Made by a program: the position numbers and the translations under genes
DNA from: a virus
IMG/VR virus record: IMGVR_UViG_3300037459_000262
Coordinates: 1-50,655 of that record
Reading direction: 5' to 3' (one strand)
Length of the DNA: 50,655 bases
The notes under the pieces: generated by a model
The model's database searches: none
Told to the model about the DNA's origin: nothing
The model's input: the letters and a program-made list of their open reading frames with translations, nothing else
Shown: one piece after another, positions 25,688-34,043 of the stretch
How the letters are laid out: each line of letters opens with the position of its first letter
Position numbering within the stretch: position 1 is the first letter of the stretch

Positions 25688-27487
25688 TTGCCTGGTTCAT
25701 TTGAGAAAAAGCTAGAAGATATTGAAAAACAAGTATCACCACCTAAAACAAAATCACTAATCACACAACTACCAACTGATCATCTTGAATGGATTAAAAT
25801 TGCTCGCCCCTATGTAGGAAAGATAAAGCGAACCTTTGAGTGGGAACCATTTTGGATTGCTGTGTATAAAGACAAATCACCGAATATCGTTGTTGTTAAT
25901 GGTAGACAATCATTTAAATCAACTTTTGGTACGGATATCATCGGTTGCTATGCAACTAGTCATGCAAACTCTGAGGTCACATATATCGTAGATAGGGAAG
26001 ACCGTGTTTCTGCATGGTCTAAACAGAGATTCAGAAAAGATACAATGCTGCGAAATGAGTTGTTATCGCCATTTCTAATGCATGGTAGGGCAAATGTTGG
26101 AGAAATTAATCTTACAAACAATTCTGTAATTTATGTCAGAACTGATGAGAACGAATTCAATAACGTCCAGGGAATGACAAATAGTTTAATGGTTTTTGAT
26201 GAATGTCAGTACCAAGAGTTACAGTTTCGAGCTGCTGCATTATACTCAATGACAATGACCAAAGGACAGTGTTACTATTTAGGAATTGGTGGGGAAGCTG
26301 GTTCTGAATGGTACAAGTTGTGGAAAAAGTCAGACCAAAATGAATGGAAATTTGATGACAAATATTGGAGAGAGAAGCTAAAATTTGATGATGAAGGGTA
26401 TCTAGCAAACGAGCATCCAGAAAATATTGTTGCAGGAAAGTGGGTTGCAGCATATCCTGAGAATAAAGAATACCGAGGATATCACATGCCTCAAACAATC
26501 TTTGCAAGAATTCCACTAACAATACATGATGCAGTTAACCTATACAAAACAAGACCTGAAAATTCTATAGAGTTTCAAGAAAAATATAATCCCTCAAGTA
26601 TTGTGCAAGCTCACGTATATGGAAATTTCTTCAAGGCAATGCGAAGACCAATCACTCCTGAAATGGTTGAGGCGTGTTATGATTACAATCTTACACTGTT
26701 AACTCCAAAGCAAATAAAGGAACTAAAACAAATACATGAAAACGAGATTCTAATATTTTTAGGAATTGACTGGGGTTCGGGACCAGCTGCATCAAAAACT
26801 GTTGGCACTGTAATAATATACTGGAGAAAGACAAACCGTTACCAAATTGCATGGATTGATTCTAGACCACAAGAACATGAATATGATCAAGCAGCATACT
26901 TTGTTAAACTATACCATGAGTATTGTTGTGATTTTTGTGTAGCTGATTTGGGATATGGTAAAGACAAAGTTACACTAATGCAAAACGGTGGATACACATC
27001 ATTGGGTGAAAAAGTTGTAGGGTTAGGACGGGGACGAGTCAAAGGATGCTGGACATCAGGAAATATTACAACTGAAACAATGAGACATAAAAATCAGGAT
27101 ATAATAGATTCGCCAACTGTAGGTGAGAAAAAAGAACACTATTCAGTTGATAAGACTCAGGTGATTCAGAACTTTATTGATTTTGTTGGCAGTAAGGTTC
27201 CAGATGAGAAAGGCAAACAAGTATCACAGTTAATAATTCCATTCAAAAATGACTGGGAGTGTGACTTTTTAGTTAATGATTTTTGTGATATTACCAGAAA
27301 AGACCTAGACAAAACTAACATGGAGATTAGTAAAGATGACCCAAGACAGAAAGCCAAAAAAGAATACAATCACCCAAAGGATACAGTTATGGCAATTATT
27401 TATTGTATAATTGGTAAAACAAAGTATGATCCAGAAGGATTCCAAATATCTAAAATTAGAGCTAACAGACGATTCAGATATAATTAG
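25688..27487 (+). CDS. terL: Terminase large subunit, 599 aa
   Basis: TTG start (MPGSFEKKLED) preceded by AGGAAG. The ATPase part has a variant Walker A at residues 71-79 (NGRQSFKST) and Walker B at ~166-172 (SLMVFDE). The RNase H-like nuclease domain has the expected acidic residues: D361 in GIDWGSG, D420 in VADLGYGKDK, D565 in HPKDTVMAIIY. The enzyme packages DNA through the portal and cuts concatemers or headful ends. The length is usual for the family. It is the clearest proof that the window is from a tailed virus. It forms one transcript with the small upstream gene. Confidence 0.95.
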   Translation: MPGSFEKKLEDIEKQVSPPKTKSLITQLPTDHLEWIKIARPYVGKIKRTFEWEPFWIAVYKDKSPNIVVVNGRQSFKSTFGTDIIGCYATSHANSEVTYIVDREDRVSAWSKQRFRKDTMLRNELLSPFLMHGRANVGEINLTNNSVIYVRTDENEFNNVQGMTNSLMVFDECQYQELQFRAAALYSMTMTKGQCYYLGIGGEAGSEWYKLWKKSDQNEWKFDDKYWREKLKFDDEGYLANEHPENIVAGKWVAAYPENKEYRGYHMPQTIFARIPLTIHDAVNLYKTRPENSIEFQEKYNPSSIVQAHVYGNFFKAMRRPITPEMVEACYDYNLTLLTPKQIKELKQIHENEILIFLGIDWGSGPAASKTVGTVIIYWRKTNRYQIAWIDSRPQEHEYDQAAYFVKLYHEYCCDFCVADLGYGKDKVTLMQNGGYTSLGEKVVGLGRGRVKGCWTSGNITTETMRHKNQDIIDSPTVGEKKEHYSVDKTQVIQNFIDFVGSKVPDEKGKQVSQLIIPFKNDWECDFLVNDFCDITRKDLDKTNMEISKDDPRQKAKKEYNHPKDTVMAIIYCIIGKTKYDPEGFQISKIRANRRFRYN

Positions 27488-27502
27488 AATAAAAGATTTG
27501 AC

Positions 27503-27554
27503 ATTCAATAATTATTGAATCTCCAATTAAGTATGAATTTTTTATTTGCTTAAT
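27503..27554 (+). promoter_or_regulatory. Promoter with palindromic operator, copy 2
   Basis: The dyad ATTCAATAATTATTGAAT occupies 27503-27520. Directly downstream, a TATA-like TTAAGTA (27527-27533) lies 28 nt from the GTG at 27555. An operator at the upstream edge of the promoter could hold an activator or a repressor for the DGQHR-tas operon. Confidence 0.65.
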
Positions 27555-28421
27555 GTGAGTGAGCAAAAAAGTGTCAGTGTCTACATGCCACCCGAAGCAA
27601 AAATTACAAACCTAAAAAATTTTGATTTAACAAAAATTGAGGAAACATTCCAGTACGCAAGTTTTGAGAGAAGAATATCCAAACACAAAGTTCACACGAT
27701 AGCTCAAGCCATGATGGATAACAAATTTACTGATAATGTCTTACGAGTAGTTACTAGTAACAGTTCTGCAAAGTTTGAGGTACTAGACGGACAACACAGA
27801 ATTGAGGGATTGAGATATGCAAGAGATGAGTTTGGACTGCAAACTTATGATCTTATCATATTTTGTTATCTTGGAGGGAACAGACGAGAAATATATCGTA
27901 GACTTAACTTGGGTAAACCACTCACACTAGCTGATCATCTAAAAGGAATTGATGATGGCAAAAATAATTTCTTTAATTCTCTAAGAGGCGAATGTGACCA
28001 TTATCGAACAGCAGATAAAATGGCATACCAAAATGTAATTAACTGTCTGCATTATGCAAAATCAACATCAATTAGAGCAATAAGACCACTAGCCATTGAT
28101 GACTTTATCTCAGCTACCACACCTCAAGACATTGCAACAGTAAAAAGATTCATTCCAATTTTAAAACAAGTTGCAACAAATCCTGATTCATTATTTTATC
28201 ACTATACTTTATTGAGAAATTACTTTCGTATCTTTTATGAAAATAAATTATCAGTTGATGATATGGTAAAACTTGGTGATGTCTTAAAGAGAGCACCAAA
28301 AATTAGAGAACTAGCTGAAAAACGAGATACTTTTGCAATGAGGGGGATTTATCACTATATCATAGATATTGCAGCACCAAAAGCAAATCTGCAACTATCT
28401 AAAGGGGATGTGAGAAAATAG
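27555..28421 (+). CDS. DGQHR/ParB-like domain protein, 288 aa
   Basis: The GTG at 27555 is chosen because TTAAGTA lies 28 nt upstream; a TTG nine bases earlier is also in frame. Residues 74-88 read FEVLDGQHRIEGLRY, the signature of the DGQHR/ParB-like nucleotide-binding fold. YASFERRISKHKVHTIAQAM precedes it, in the place of the domain's first helix, and YRRLNLGKPLTLADHL follows it. The C-terminal half is helical. Relatives include ParB-type nucleases/CTPases and phage DGQHR proteins. It overlaps the tas gene (stop at 28419-28421 within AAATAG), so the two are expressed together. A role in the RNA-guided system or in DNA modification is possible but not shown. Confidence 0.75.
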   Translation: MSEQKSVSVYMPPEAKITNLKNFDLTKIEETFQYASFERRISKHKVHTIAQAMMDNKFTDNVLRVVTSNSSAKFEVLDGQHRIEGLRYARDEFGLQTYDLIIFCYLGGNRREIYRRLNLGKPLTLADHLKGIDDGKNNFFNSLRGECDHYRTADKMAYQNVINCLHYAKSTSIRAIRPLAIDDFISATTPQDIATVKRFIPILKQVATNPDSLFYHYTLLRNYFRIFYENKLSVDDMVKLGDVLKRAPKIRELAEKRDTFAMRGIYHYIIDIAAPKANLQLSKGDVRK

Positions 28422-29527
28422 CATCTAAAAGAAAGGCTGTTGTAAAAAAACCTAAACCAAAAAAACAGCCAAAGAAAAAACTAGCAAGCAGAAAAGTAGC
28501 ATCAAAGGCACTTGTAAAAAGAAAAACCAAGTCTTCTAGTCGTTCAAATGTAAAAAGCAACATAAAGAAACGAGCTGAAAAAGTACCTACAAAAAAAATA
28601 GCAAAACCAAAAAGAGAAACAAGTGGTGGTGGTGCAGGATCACTTACTCTTAGAATTAAAAAAGAACCAGTCCCAATTCCATTTCCTGATTCAGAAAAAA
28701 TACCGCACTATCTGCTAAGAAATTTAGTAGACATTTACTATGACTTTCAGGGACAACGAATACAGACTCAGCTTAGAATTGGAGCATCAGAGCGAGAAAA
28801 TACATTGAGCAAAGAAGAGTTGTCAATATTTGGAATTACAACAATTATGGAAAATGCCAAGAACTTTGAGTTAGATTTAGAAAAAATTATTAAAAAACAA
28901 TTACTAAACCATGCTCTATACACACAATACTTTGTAAAGATTCAGGGCATAGGACCATTACTCTCAGCTGGACTCATTGCATACATTGATGATATTGAAA
29001 AGTTCAAGCATGTATCATCACTTTGGCAGTACTCAGGATATGGGATGAACAGATATTGTCCAGAATGTAAAAAGCCAACATCTGTTGAAGTCAAATATTC
29101 AACAGGAAAGATTGCAAAGAAACTACATCCATTTGAGAACTGTCCTGAGTGTGGACATGCAACTAATCCCATCTTACAAAAGAGACAGTCAGGATACCAA
29201 TCAAATTGGAATGACAAACTCAAAGTTTTAGCTTGGAAGGCTGCAACATCATTTGTAAAACAATCAGCAACAAAATCAAAGTACAGAAAACTATATGATC
29301 AGATAAAAAAAGATGAGCGAAGAAAGCATCCAACAAAAAAGATAATCAAAGGCAAGACATTCTTTAATGATGGACACATTAATAATCGAGCCATGAGAAA
29401 GGTATCAAAAATATTTTTGGCTCATGTATGGCAGACTTGGCGAAGACAGCAGGGATTGGAAGTAACAGAGCCATATGCAAAACAACTTTTAGGTCACAGT
29501 GTAGTAGAAGCATTTACTGACAACTGA
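28418..29527 (+). CDS. tasA-like: Tas-like Nop-domain protein (TasA type) with zinc ribbon, about 369 aa
   Basis: The frame is open from 28403 but has no ATG, GTG or TTG before 28805. Residues well upstream of 28805 clearly belong to the protein (IPHYLLRNLVDIYYDFQGQR), so translation probably starts at ATA 28418, overlapping the previous stop, or enters by -1 frameshift. Order: a Lys/Arg/Ser tail (1-~75), helices of a coiled coil (~95-170), then the IS110-C-terminal/Nop-like core QGIGPLLSAGLIAYIDDIEK from residue ~176, which contains a helix-hairpin-helix. A zinc ribbon (C214PEC, C242PECGH) is inserted, and a conserved end (HINNRAMRKVSKIFLAHVWQ) closes the fold. No RuvC, HNH or DEDD nuclease motif is visible. 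The 36-bp guide-like array starts just behind the stop, as in TIGR-Tas loci. Confidence 0.8.
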   Translation: MASKRKAVVKKPKPKKQPKKKLASRKVASKALVKRKTKSSSRSNVKSNIKKRAEKVPTKKIAKPKRETSGGGAGSLTLRIKKEPVPIPFPDSEKIPHYLLRNLVDIYYDFQGQRIQTQLRIGASERENTLSKEELSIFGITTIMENAKNFELDLEKIIKKQLLNHALYTQYFVKIQGIGPLLSAGLIAYIDDIEKFKHVSSLWQYSGYGMNRYCPECKKPTSVEVKYSTGKIAKKLHPFENCPECGHATNPILQKRQSGYQSNWNDKLKVLAWKAATSFVKQSATKSKYRKLYDQIKKDERRKHPTKKIIKGKTFFNDGHINNRAMRKVSKIFLAHVWQTWRRQQGLEVTEPYAKQLLGHSVVEAFTDN

Positions 29528-29544
29528 GGTGATGTTAAAAGACT

Positions 29545-31175
29545 TTTGAAACTCAAGGATTAGTTACGAGACTATCATAATGTGTAAACCAAAGAGGGGA
29601 TTCGAGTTAGAAGAAATAATGAAACCGAGTGTATTGTTGCGAGTTCACATGTAGATTAGAAAACCAAGTAATAGATACAAGTCAACACACTTTTGATACC
29701 CAAATAGTGTATACGAGTCAGACTGCGATAGAAAACCAACAAGCATAAACGAGTCAGCACATTTTTGAAAACCATATAGGCCATACGAGTCAGGGGGCTT
29801 TTGAAAACCAAAAAATGGTTACGAGTTACACAAACCATGATACCCAAAAGAAAATTACGAGTCATTTAGTTTGTGAAATCCATCATATAGCTACGAGTCA
29901 GGAGTAATAATTAAAATCAATTAAGGTATACGAGTCAAGCAAATCCTGAAAAACCCATCTAAAGGTACGAGTCATTTTGTTGCTGAAACCCACACATGCA
30001 GTACGAGTCTAAGAAATATGAGACAATAAACGAATGAAAAGAAAACACCAAAACATTTCGAGTCATGTAATTTATGAAATCCAAACTATGCAAACGAGTT
30101 CACTATAGAATGCAAACCCAAAAGTGGTCTACGAGTCAACATACTTTTTGAAACCATATAGGCAAACGAGTCATTTAGTTAGTGAAATCCATCATATAGA
30201 TACGAGTTATAGTGGTTATGGAATCCAAACATTCCTTTCGAGTCACCTCTCATGTGAAATCCAGAAAAAGTATACGAGTCACGAAATGTGTGAATCCCAC
30301 AGTATGATTGCGAGTTATCATAGACCAGAAAACCAAAAAAGATGTACGAGTCTAATTCTTATTGAATACTATTCAATAGATACGAGTTACCATAACTTTG
30401 AAACCCATTGAAGAAGAATTGAAGAAGAACGAGATAGCGTGAATGTGAAATCCATGTAAGCACTTCGAGTCACTCTTGTCATGAAATCCAGATGATGCAA
30501 ACGAGTCAGGGAGGCATTTGAAACCAAAAAGGCGATACGAGTTATGAAATACTGAAATCCATGTTAAAGGTACGAGTCTTAGAGATTTTGAAAACCATAA
30601 GAAGAAAGCGAGACATTGAATGGTTGAAACCCACATGCAAGGTTCGAGACAAAAAAACCGAGAAAGCCAATAGACAAGATCGAGTCAGTGCACTTAAAGA
30701 AAACCATAATAAAATTACGAGTCACGAAATGTGTGAATCCCACAATATGATTGCGAGTCAATGTACTTATGAAACCTATACATGGATAGAAATGAGTCAA
30801 CTAAACCCTGAAATCCACATAGCTTGTACGAGTTAGAATCTGTTTGAATCCCACGAATCTCATGCGAGTCATCTTACCGATTGGAAACCAGTATTTAGAT
30901 ACGAGTCAAAGTAAGAGTAAAAAACAAGAACGTTTTACGAGTCAAAATACAATTGAAACCAAGAGAAAAGAAGCGAATCAAATATACCCTGAAATCCAAT
31001 GCACATGTATGAGTCACTGATGTAATGAAACCCACATAATGCAAACGAGTTCAAGTTGTCTATGAAAACTAGAAAATGCATACGAGTCCTTATTCATTTG
31101 AAACCAAGAAGATGAAAGCGAGTCAGCCATGTTTTGAAACTCATTAGTGTAATGCGAGTCAACGTACTCTTGGAC
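29545..31175 (+). repeat. TIGR-like array: about 44 units of 36 bp with two boxes and two 9-nt spacers
   Basis: Forty-five box copies of the form NACGAGTCA recur from 29567 to 31155. Most intervals are exactly 36 bp, some 35 or 37. Halfway in each unit lies a second box, TGAAANCCA. The unit is thus four 9-nt blocks: box 1, spacer A, box 2, spacer B. Example at 29857: TACGAGTCA, TTTAGTTTG, TGAAATCCA, TCATATAGC. Spacers differ from unit to unit, with a few near-copies. This is the build of TIGR arrays, which are processed into 36-nt tigRNAs used by Tas proteins. Orientation is given as that of the tas gene, which it follows by about 18 bp; transcription direction is not proven. It fills the convergent gap 29528-31214, where no gene is supported. 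Confidence 0.88.
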
Positions 31176-31214
31176 CATCCATACCACAAAACAGACACCA
31201 ATAATCTTCTTGAC

Positions 31215-31796
31215 TCAATACAATTCCTCCTGTTTTGAAATAGTTGCATTTGTAGAATCAAACAAAACAATACTGTTACAATCCCAAGTATTGAAAATAG
31301 TGTGAAAATGCAAATCAGATGAATCATCATAATAGATTCCATCACAGTTCTCAAGGGCTTTGCTCCATACTGAACGTGCAGTTACAATATTGCCTTTTTG
31401 TAATTGAGTAATTTGATATTGTGAAATATTCATTAAATCACTTAATGAGCAAGAAAAAGAATATTCTGGAAAAAGATTATGATGTTTTAGTTCAGGGATT
31501 AGAAACAAAAAAAGTTCATCAGCATCACTTACTGTAGATATTCTAATGAATGAAAGATTTGGTTTTAGATATACATCACATATTGTTGATCCTTCTACAT
31601 CTCTAAATTCATTCCCAGTACACCATTCCTCCCAGTCTCCATTAACTGATATCCAGAATCCAGGTGGTTTGTATAGTAATGCATCATCTCCCCTGTCTTG
31701 AATTTTAATGCCATTATTCATCATGCCATCATATCCCTCATGTGAGGTTACATGTGTAAGATTCTCAGTGATACACTGACTGTTAATGTAATTCAA
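31215..31796 (-). CDS. Hypothetical protein with KPPGFWISV..W..WC motif, 193 aa
   Basis: ATG start at 31796, 8 bp after the 31805 gene. Residues ~43-65 (YKPPGFWISVNGDWEEWCTG) resemble, from memory, the N-terminal region of a widespread phage/bacterial family with the form KPxGLWxSVxG..W..WC. That family has been compared to ADP-ribosyltransferase folds; I cannot confirm it. The rest contains SFIRISTVSDADELFLFLIP and CDGIYYDDSSDLHFHTIFNT. It is the last gene of a three-gene operon and converges on the guide array. Confidence 0.65.
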   Translation of the reverse strand: MNYINSQCITENLTHVTSHEGYDGMMNNGIKIQDRGDDALLYKPPGFWISVNGDWEEWCTGNEFRDVEGSTICDVYLKPNLSFIRISTVSDADELFLFLIPELKHHNLFPEYSFSCSLSDLMNISQYQITQLQKGNIVTARSVWSKALENCDGIYYDDSSDLHFHTIFNTWDCNSIVLFDSTNATISKQEELY

Positions 31797-31804
31797 AAAC
31801 TATA

Positions 31805-32086
31805 CTATCCCCTAAATCGTTCTCTTATCTCATAGTACAGTATCTTTGGATGAAACAAAGAACACCCAAAACAAAAAAATCCATCTTTGAAAATTTTAGA
31901 ATATACAGTTAGGTGATCAAGTGAATATGCACCTTCAAATTGGATTCTATTTTCTAAATGAATGCAAATAGACTGTGTATCATTTTCCTCATTAGTAGAA
32001 CTAGTATGAAACTTGGAACCTGAGCATTCCTTGTTACAAGTATGGTTATCCTGCACCCATGTCATCCAAAACGGAATTTGTTTCAA
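31805..32086 (-). CDS. Hypothetical Cys-containing protein, 93 aa
   Basis: TTG start, 3 bp downstream of the membrane-protein gene stop. Cys residues in TCNKECSG and GFFCFGCSLFHP could bind metal, and HLENRIQFEGAYSLDHLTVY looks like beta strands. It is the middle gene of the operon. No family recognised. Confidence 0.6.
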   Translation of the reverse strand: MKQIPFWMTWVQDNHTCNKECSGSKFHTSSTNEENDTQSICIHLENRIQFEGAYSLDHLTVYSKIFKDGFFCFGCSLFHPKILYYEIRERFRG

Positions 32087-32089
32087 TAT

Positions 32090-32758
32090 CTATACTCTAA
32101 CCTCAGTGTCATTCTCATTGACAAACGCAACTGGTGGACAGACCTTGTTGTGGTTTGATTTTAGATAAGTCAAAAGCAAGCTTGGGTTTTCTAAAAGTTT
32201 TGGAGTGTCGTCTTTTTTCTCTTTTTTTGCTTCTCTTTTTGCAGTATAATTTGTAATAAATTCAAAGAGATACTTTCCCCACCACTGAAATGATCCTGCA
32301 CCATACTGAAAAAGTGCTATTCCATAATTTCCTTGAAGTAAATTGTATGTACCCCAGACTGCCATAATTGCAATGACTATAACTTTGATAATGTTGGTAT
32401 TTCGTCTAGACTTTTTAATATCAAATGGCTTTTGTTTTCTTTTTGGAATTCTTTTTGCAATTATTGCAAAGGGAAAGAAAATAACAGCAGCTACTACTGC
32501 TCTCAGATATGGACATAAATTTACAGTTTTGGGAATGGACTTGTAAACTAATGAAGATCTTTTTACTTTAAACAAGTCATACTGCTTTTTTAGTTCATCA
32601 AAGCTTGCGTTTCTCCATTTGTTGTGAAACTCTGTTTCTTCTTTTTCAATTACTTTTATTGTAGCATCAACATCAAATCTCTTTTCAACAAAAAGTGAAT
32701 CACCAAAGACATACGATACCAACCAATAATGCCATGAACTTGTGTTGAAAATAATCAC
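32090..32758 (-). CDS. Membrane protein with two or three hydrophobic segments, 222 aa
   Basis: ATG start. Hydrophobic stretches near residues 85-103 (LRAVVAAVIFFPFAIIA) and 121-160 (IIKVIVIAIMAVWGTYNLLQ) flank basic loops (KRIPKRKQKPFDIKKSRRN). The C-terminus is charged and cytoplasmic in character. It leads the three-gene minus-strand operon behind operator copy 3. A superinfection-exclusion or entry/exit role is possible but not shown. Confidence 0.65.
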   Translation of the reverse strand: MIIFNTSSWHYWLVSYVFGDSLFVEKRFDVDATIKVIEKEETEFHNKWRNASFDELKKQYDLFKVKRSSLVYKSIPKTVNLCPYLRAVVAAVIFFPFAIIAKRIPKRKQKPFDIKKSRRNTNIIKVIVIAIMAVWGTYNLLQGNYGIALFQYGAGSFQWWGKYLFEFITNYTAKREAKKEKKDDTPKLLENPSLLLTYLKSNHNKVCPPVAFVNENDTEVRV

Positions 32759-32795
32759 TATAATTTTTATATTTAATTATAGTTTTTAATTTGAG

Positions 32796-32810
32796 ATTCA
32801 ATAATTATTG
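32796..32810. promoter_or_regulatory. Palindromic operator, copy 3
   Basis: ATTCAATAATTATTG, 38-52 bp upstream of the ATG at 32758. The sequence between holds TTAAATATA as a TATA candidate about 21 nt from the start. Confidence 0.6.
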
Positions 32811-32838
32811 CAAGTCACATAATGCAACTATTAAAATC

Positions 32839-33111
32839 TTATTTGGTTGGAACAAAACGCTTTGGAAGAGCTACTTTGATTATTCTAGAATTTTTACATT
32901 TTGCACAGGATATTCTAACAGTATTGATAGTTATTCTACCTACTCTGATATATCCAAATGCATTACAGATATCACACATTATTTCTTTAAGATGATTATT
33001 TTTTAAATAGATTTTAGCTTCCCATGTACGCTTGTTTTGTCTTGCAGCATTAGCTTTGTATCTTCTTTGCCACTCTTCATCAGGCAATCTTTTCATACAT
33101 TGAATACACAT
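32839..33111 (-). CDS. Zinc-binding protein with three CxxC pairs, 90 aa
   Basis: ATG start (MCIQCMKRLPDEEWQRRYKA). Cys pairs CIQC, CDIC and CAKC separated by a basic helix suggest a small zinc ribbon that binds nucleic acid. RITINTVRISCAKCKNSRII forms the last ribbon strand. Monocistronic, with operator copy 4 upstream. Confidence 0.65.
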   Translation of the reverse strand: MCIQCMKRLPDEEWQRRYKANAARQNKRTWEAKIYLKNNHLKEIMCDICNAFGYIRVGRITINTVRISCAKCKNSRIIKVALPKRFVPTK

Positions 33112-33146
33112 TGGTTTGTTTTAAATTTAATTTGTATCATGATGAC

Positions 33147-33161
33147 ATTCAATAATTATTG
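33147..33161. promoter_or_regulatory. Palindromic operator, copy 4
   Basis: ATTCAATAATTATTG, about 36 bp upstream of the ATG at 33111. TTAAATTTA between operator and start is the TATA candidate. Confidence 0.6.
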
Positions 33162-33270
33162 TACCAACAAACACAGACAACATACCATGTTTCTCGTATA
33201 AAATTAGTGTAAATCTGGATAATGAAAACTTGATGATATGATTAATATGAAGTTCAATGGTAATTGAAAT

Positions 33271-33630
33271 ATGATTGATGTTTCAGAATCTGTGAATCAC
33301 CATGAAGATATTGTTTCAGAATCCGTATACCGTTATGATGATTTTATTTCACATTGTTCAAATGTCTTAGAAGCACTAGTCAATATTGCTAAGGAAGTAG
33401 ATCCTATGTTACTTAATAAATTAACTGAACAGGACCAGTATAAATTTAAAAACACATATGCAGAAGCCCTTCACAAGTTACAAACAACTTTACATGCAGT
33501 TATTATAAGAAAGAGAAAAAATGAACCATCACCTGAATGGTTTTTTCAAGGTCAGAGAAAAAAACTGAAAGAAATAGATGAAGAACTTGTTCCAATATTA
33601 CATGAACTAAAATTCCAGATTACAGATTAA
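33271..33630 (+). CDS. Helical hypothetical protein, 119 aa
   Basis: ATG start (MIDVSESVNHHEDIVSESVY). Helical and acidic, with a basic middle (VIIRKRKNEPSPEWFFQGQR) and an acidic end. It overlaps the convergent 33627 gene by 4 bp. No family recognised; two earlier in-frame signals were not found. Confidence 0.6.
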   Translation: MIDVSESVNHHEDIVSESVYRYDDFISHCSNVLEALVNIAKEVDPMLLNKLTEQDQYKFKNTYAEALHKLQTTLHAVIIRKRKNEPSPEWFFQGQRKKLKEIDEELVPILHELKFQITD

Positions 33631-33893
33631 CTATTGATTTCATTATTTATCTCCTCTATCATTTCTATACAGTCAGGTTCAATTCCATATTTAAAAAAAG
33701 TGTAAAATGAAAAATATGTCAATTCATTATATCCGTGATCAAGATACCAAAAAGTTCCCCCTGAATAATCTAACACATATCCATCAGTCTCATCAGGAGG
33801 AAGTGAAGGAAAGGCAGCAGGAACTGCAACAAGCATTAATGGTGTAAATAGTAAACATGTAATTGTAATGCCGAAAACTTTGTTTAATCCCAC
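33627..33893 (-). CDS. Small exported or membrane-anchored protein, 88 aa
   Basis: GTG start. A classical signal sequence or anchor opens the protein (VFGITITCLLFTPLMLVAVP then AAFPS). The mature part is acidic and aromatic (GGTFWYLDHGYNELTYFSFY) with a single Cys. It is probably exposed outside the cell. TTTAAAAC about 31 nt upstream of the start fits a leaderless promoter. Confidence 0.6.
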   Translation of the reverse strand: MGLNKVFGITITCLLFTPLMLVAVPAAFPSLPPDETDGYVLDYSGGTFWYLDHGYNELTYFSFYTFFKYGIEPDCIEMIEEINNEINS

Positions 33894-33983
33894 TAGTTTA
33901 ATTTAATTTTTGATTTGTTTTAAAGATTATGCTCAAGATTTACGTTTTCTGTTGCTTTTTCATCTCTAAATTCTTTAATATTA

Positions 33984-34003
33984 GATTCAATAATAATTGA
34001 ATC
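33984..34003. promoter_or_regulatory. Palindromic operator, copy 5 (perfect dyad)
   Basis: GATTCAAT-AATA-ATTGAATC: two 8-bp arms, 4-bp centre. It lies between the divergent genes starting at 33893 (minus) and 34044 (plus) and could serve both. Confidence 0.7.
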
Positions 34004-34043
34004 TCAAGTTATAATCCAATAACTTTTAAAATAAAAGTTTACA

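Noticed and set aside
29141-29165. HNH nuclease in the Tas-like protein
   Set aside because: The Cys pairs fit a zinc ribbon, but the His-Asn-His catalytic residues of an HNH site are not there.
28805-29527. Ordinary IS110 transposase gene
   Set aside because: The N-terminal DEDD/RuvC-like part is missing, no insertion sequence ends were seen, and a guide-like array follows instead.
29545-31175. CRISPR array
   Set aside because: Unit length is 36 bp in total with two different short boxes and two 9-nt variable parts; there is no 23-37-bp repeat with ~30-40-bp spacers and no cas gene nearby.
29656-31354. Protein with 12-residue repeats coded through the array (either strand)
   Set aside because: Thirty-six bp would give 12 residues per unit, but the frame is broken repeatedly by 35- and 37-bp units and stops, and conservation is in DNA boxes, not in codons.
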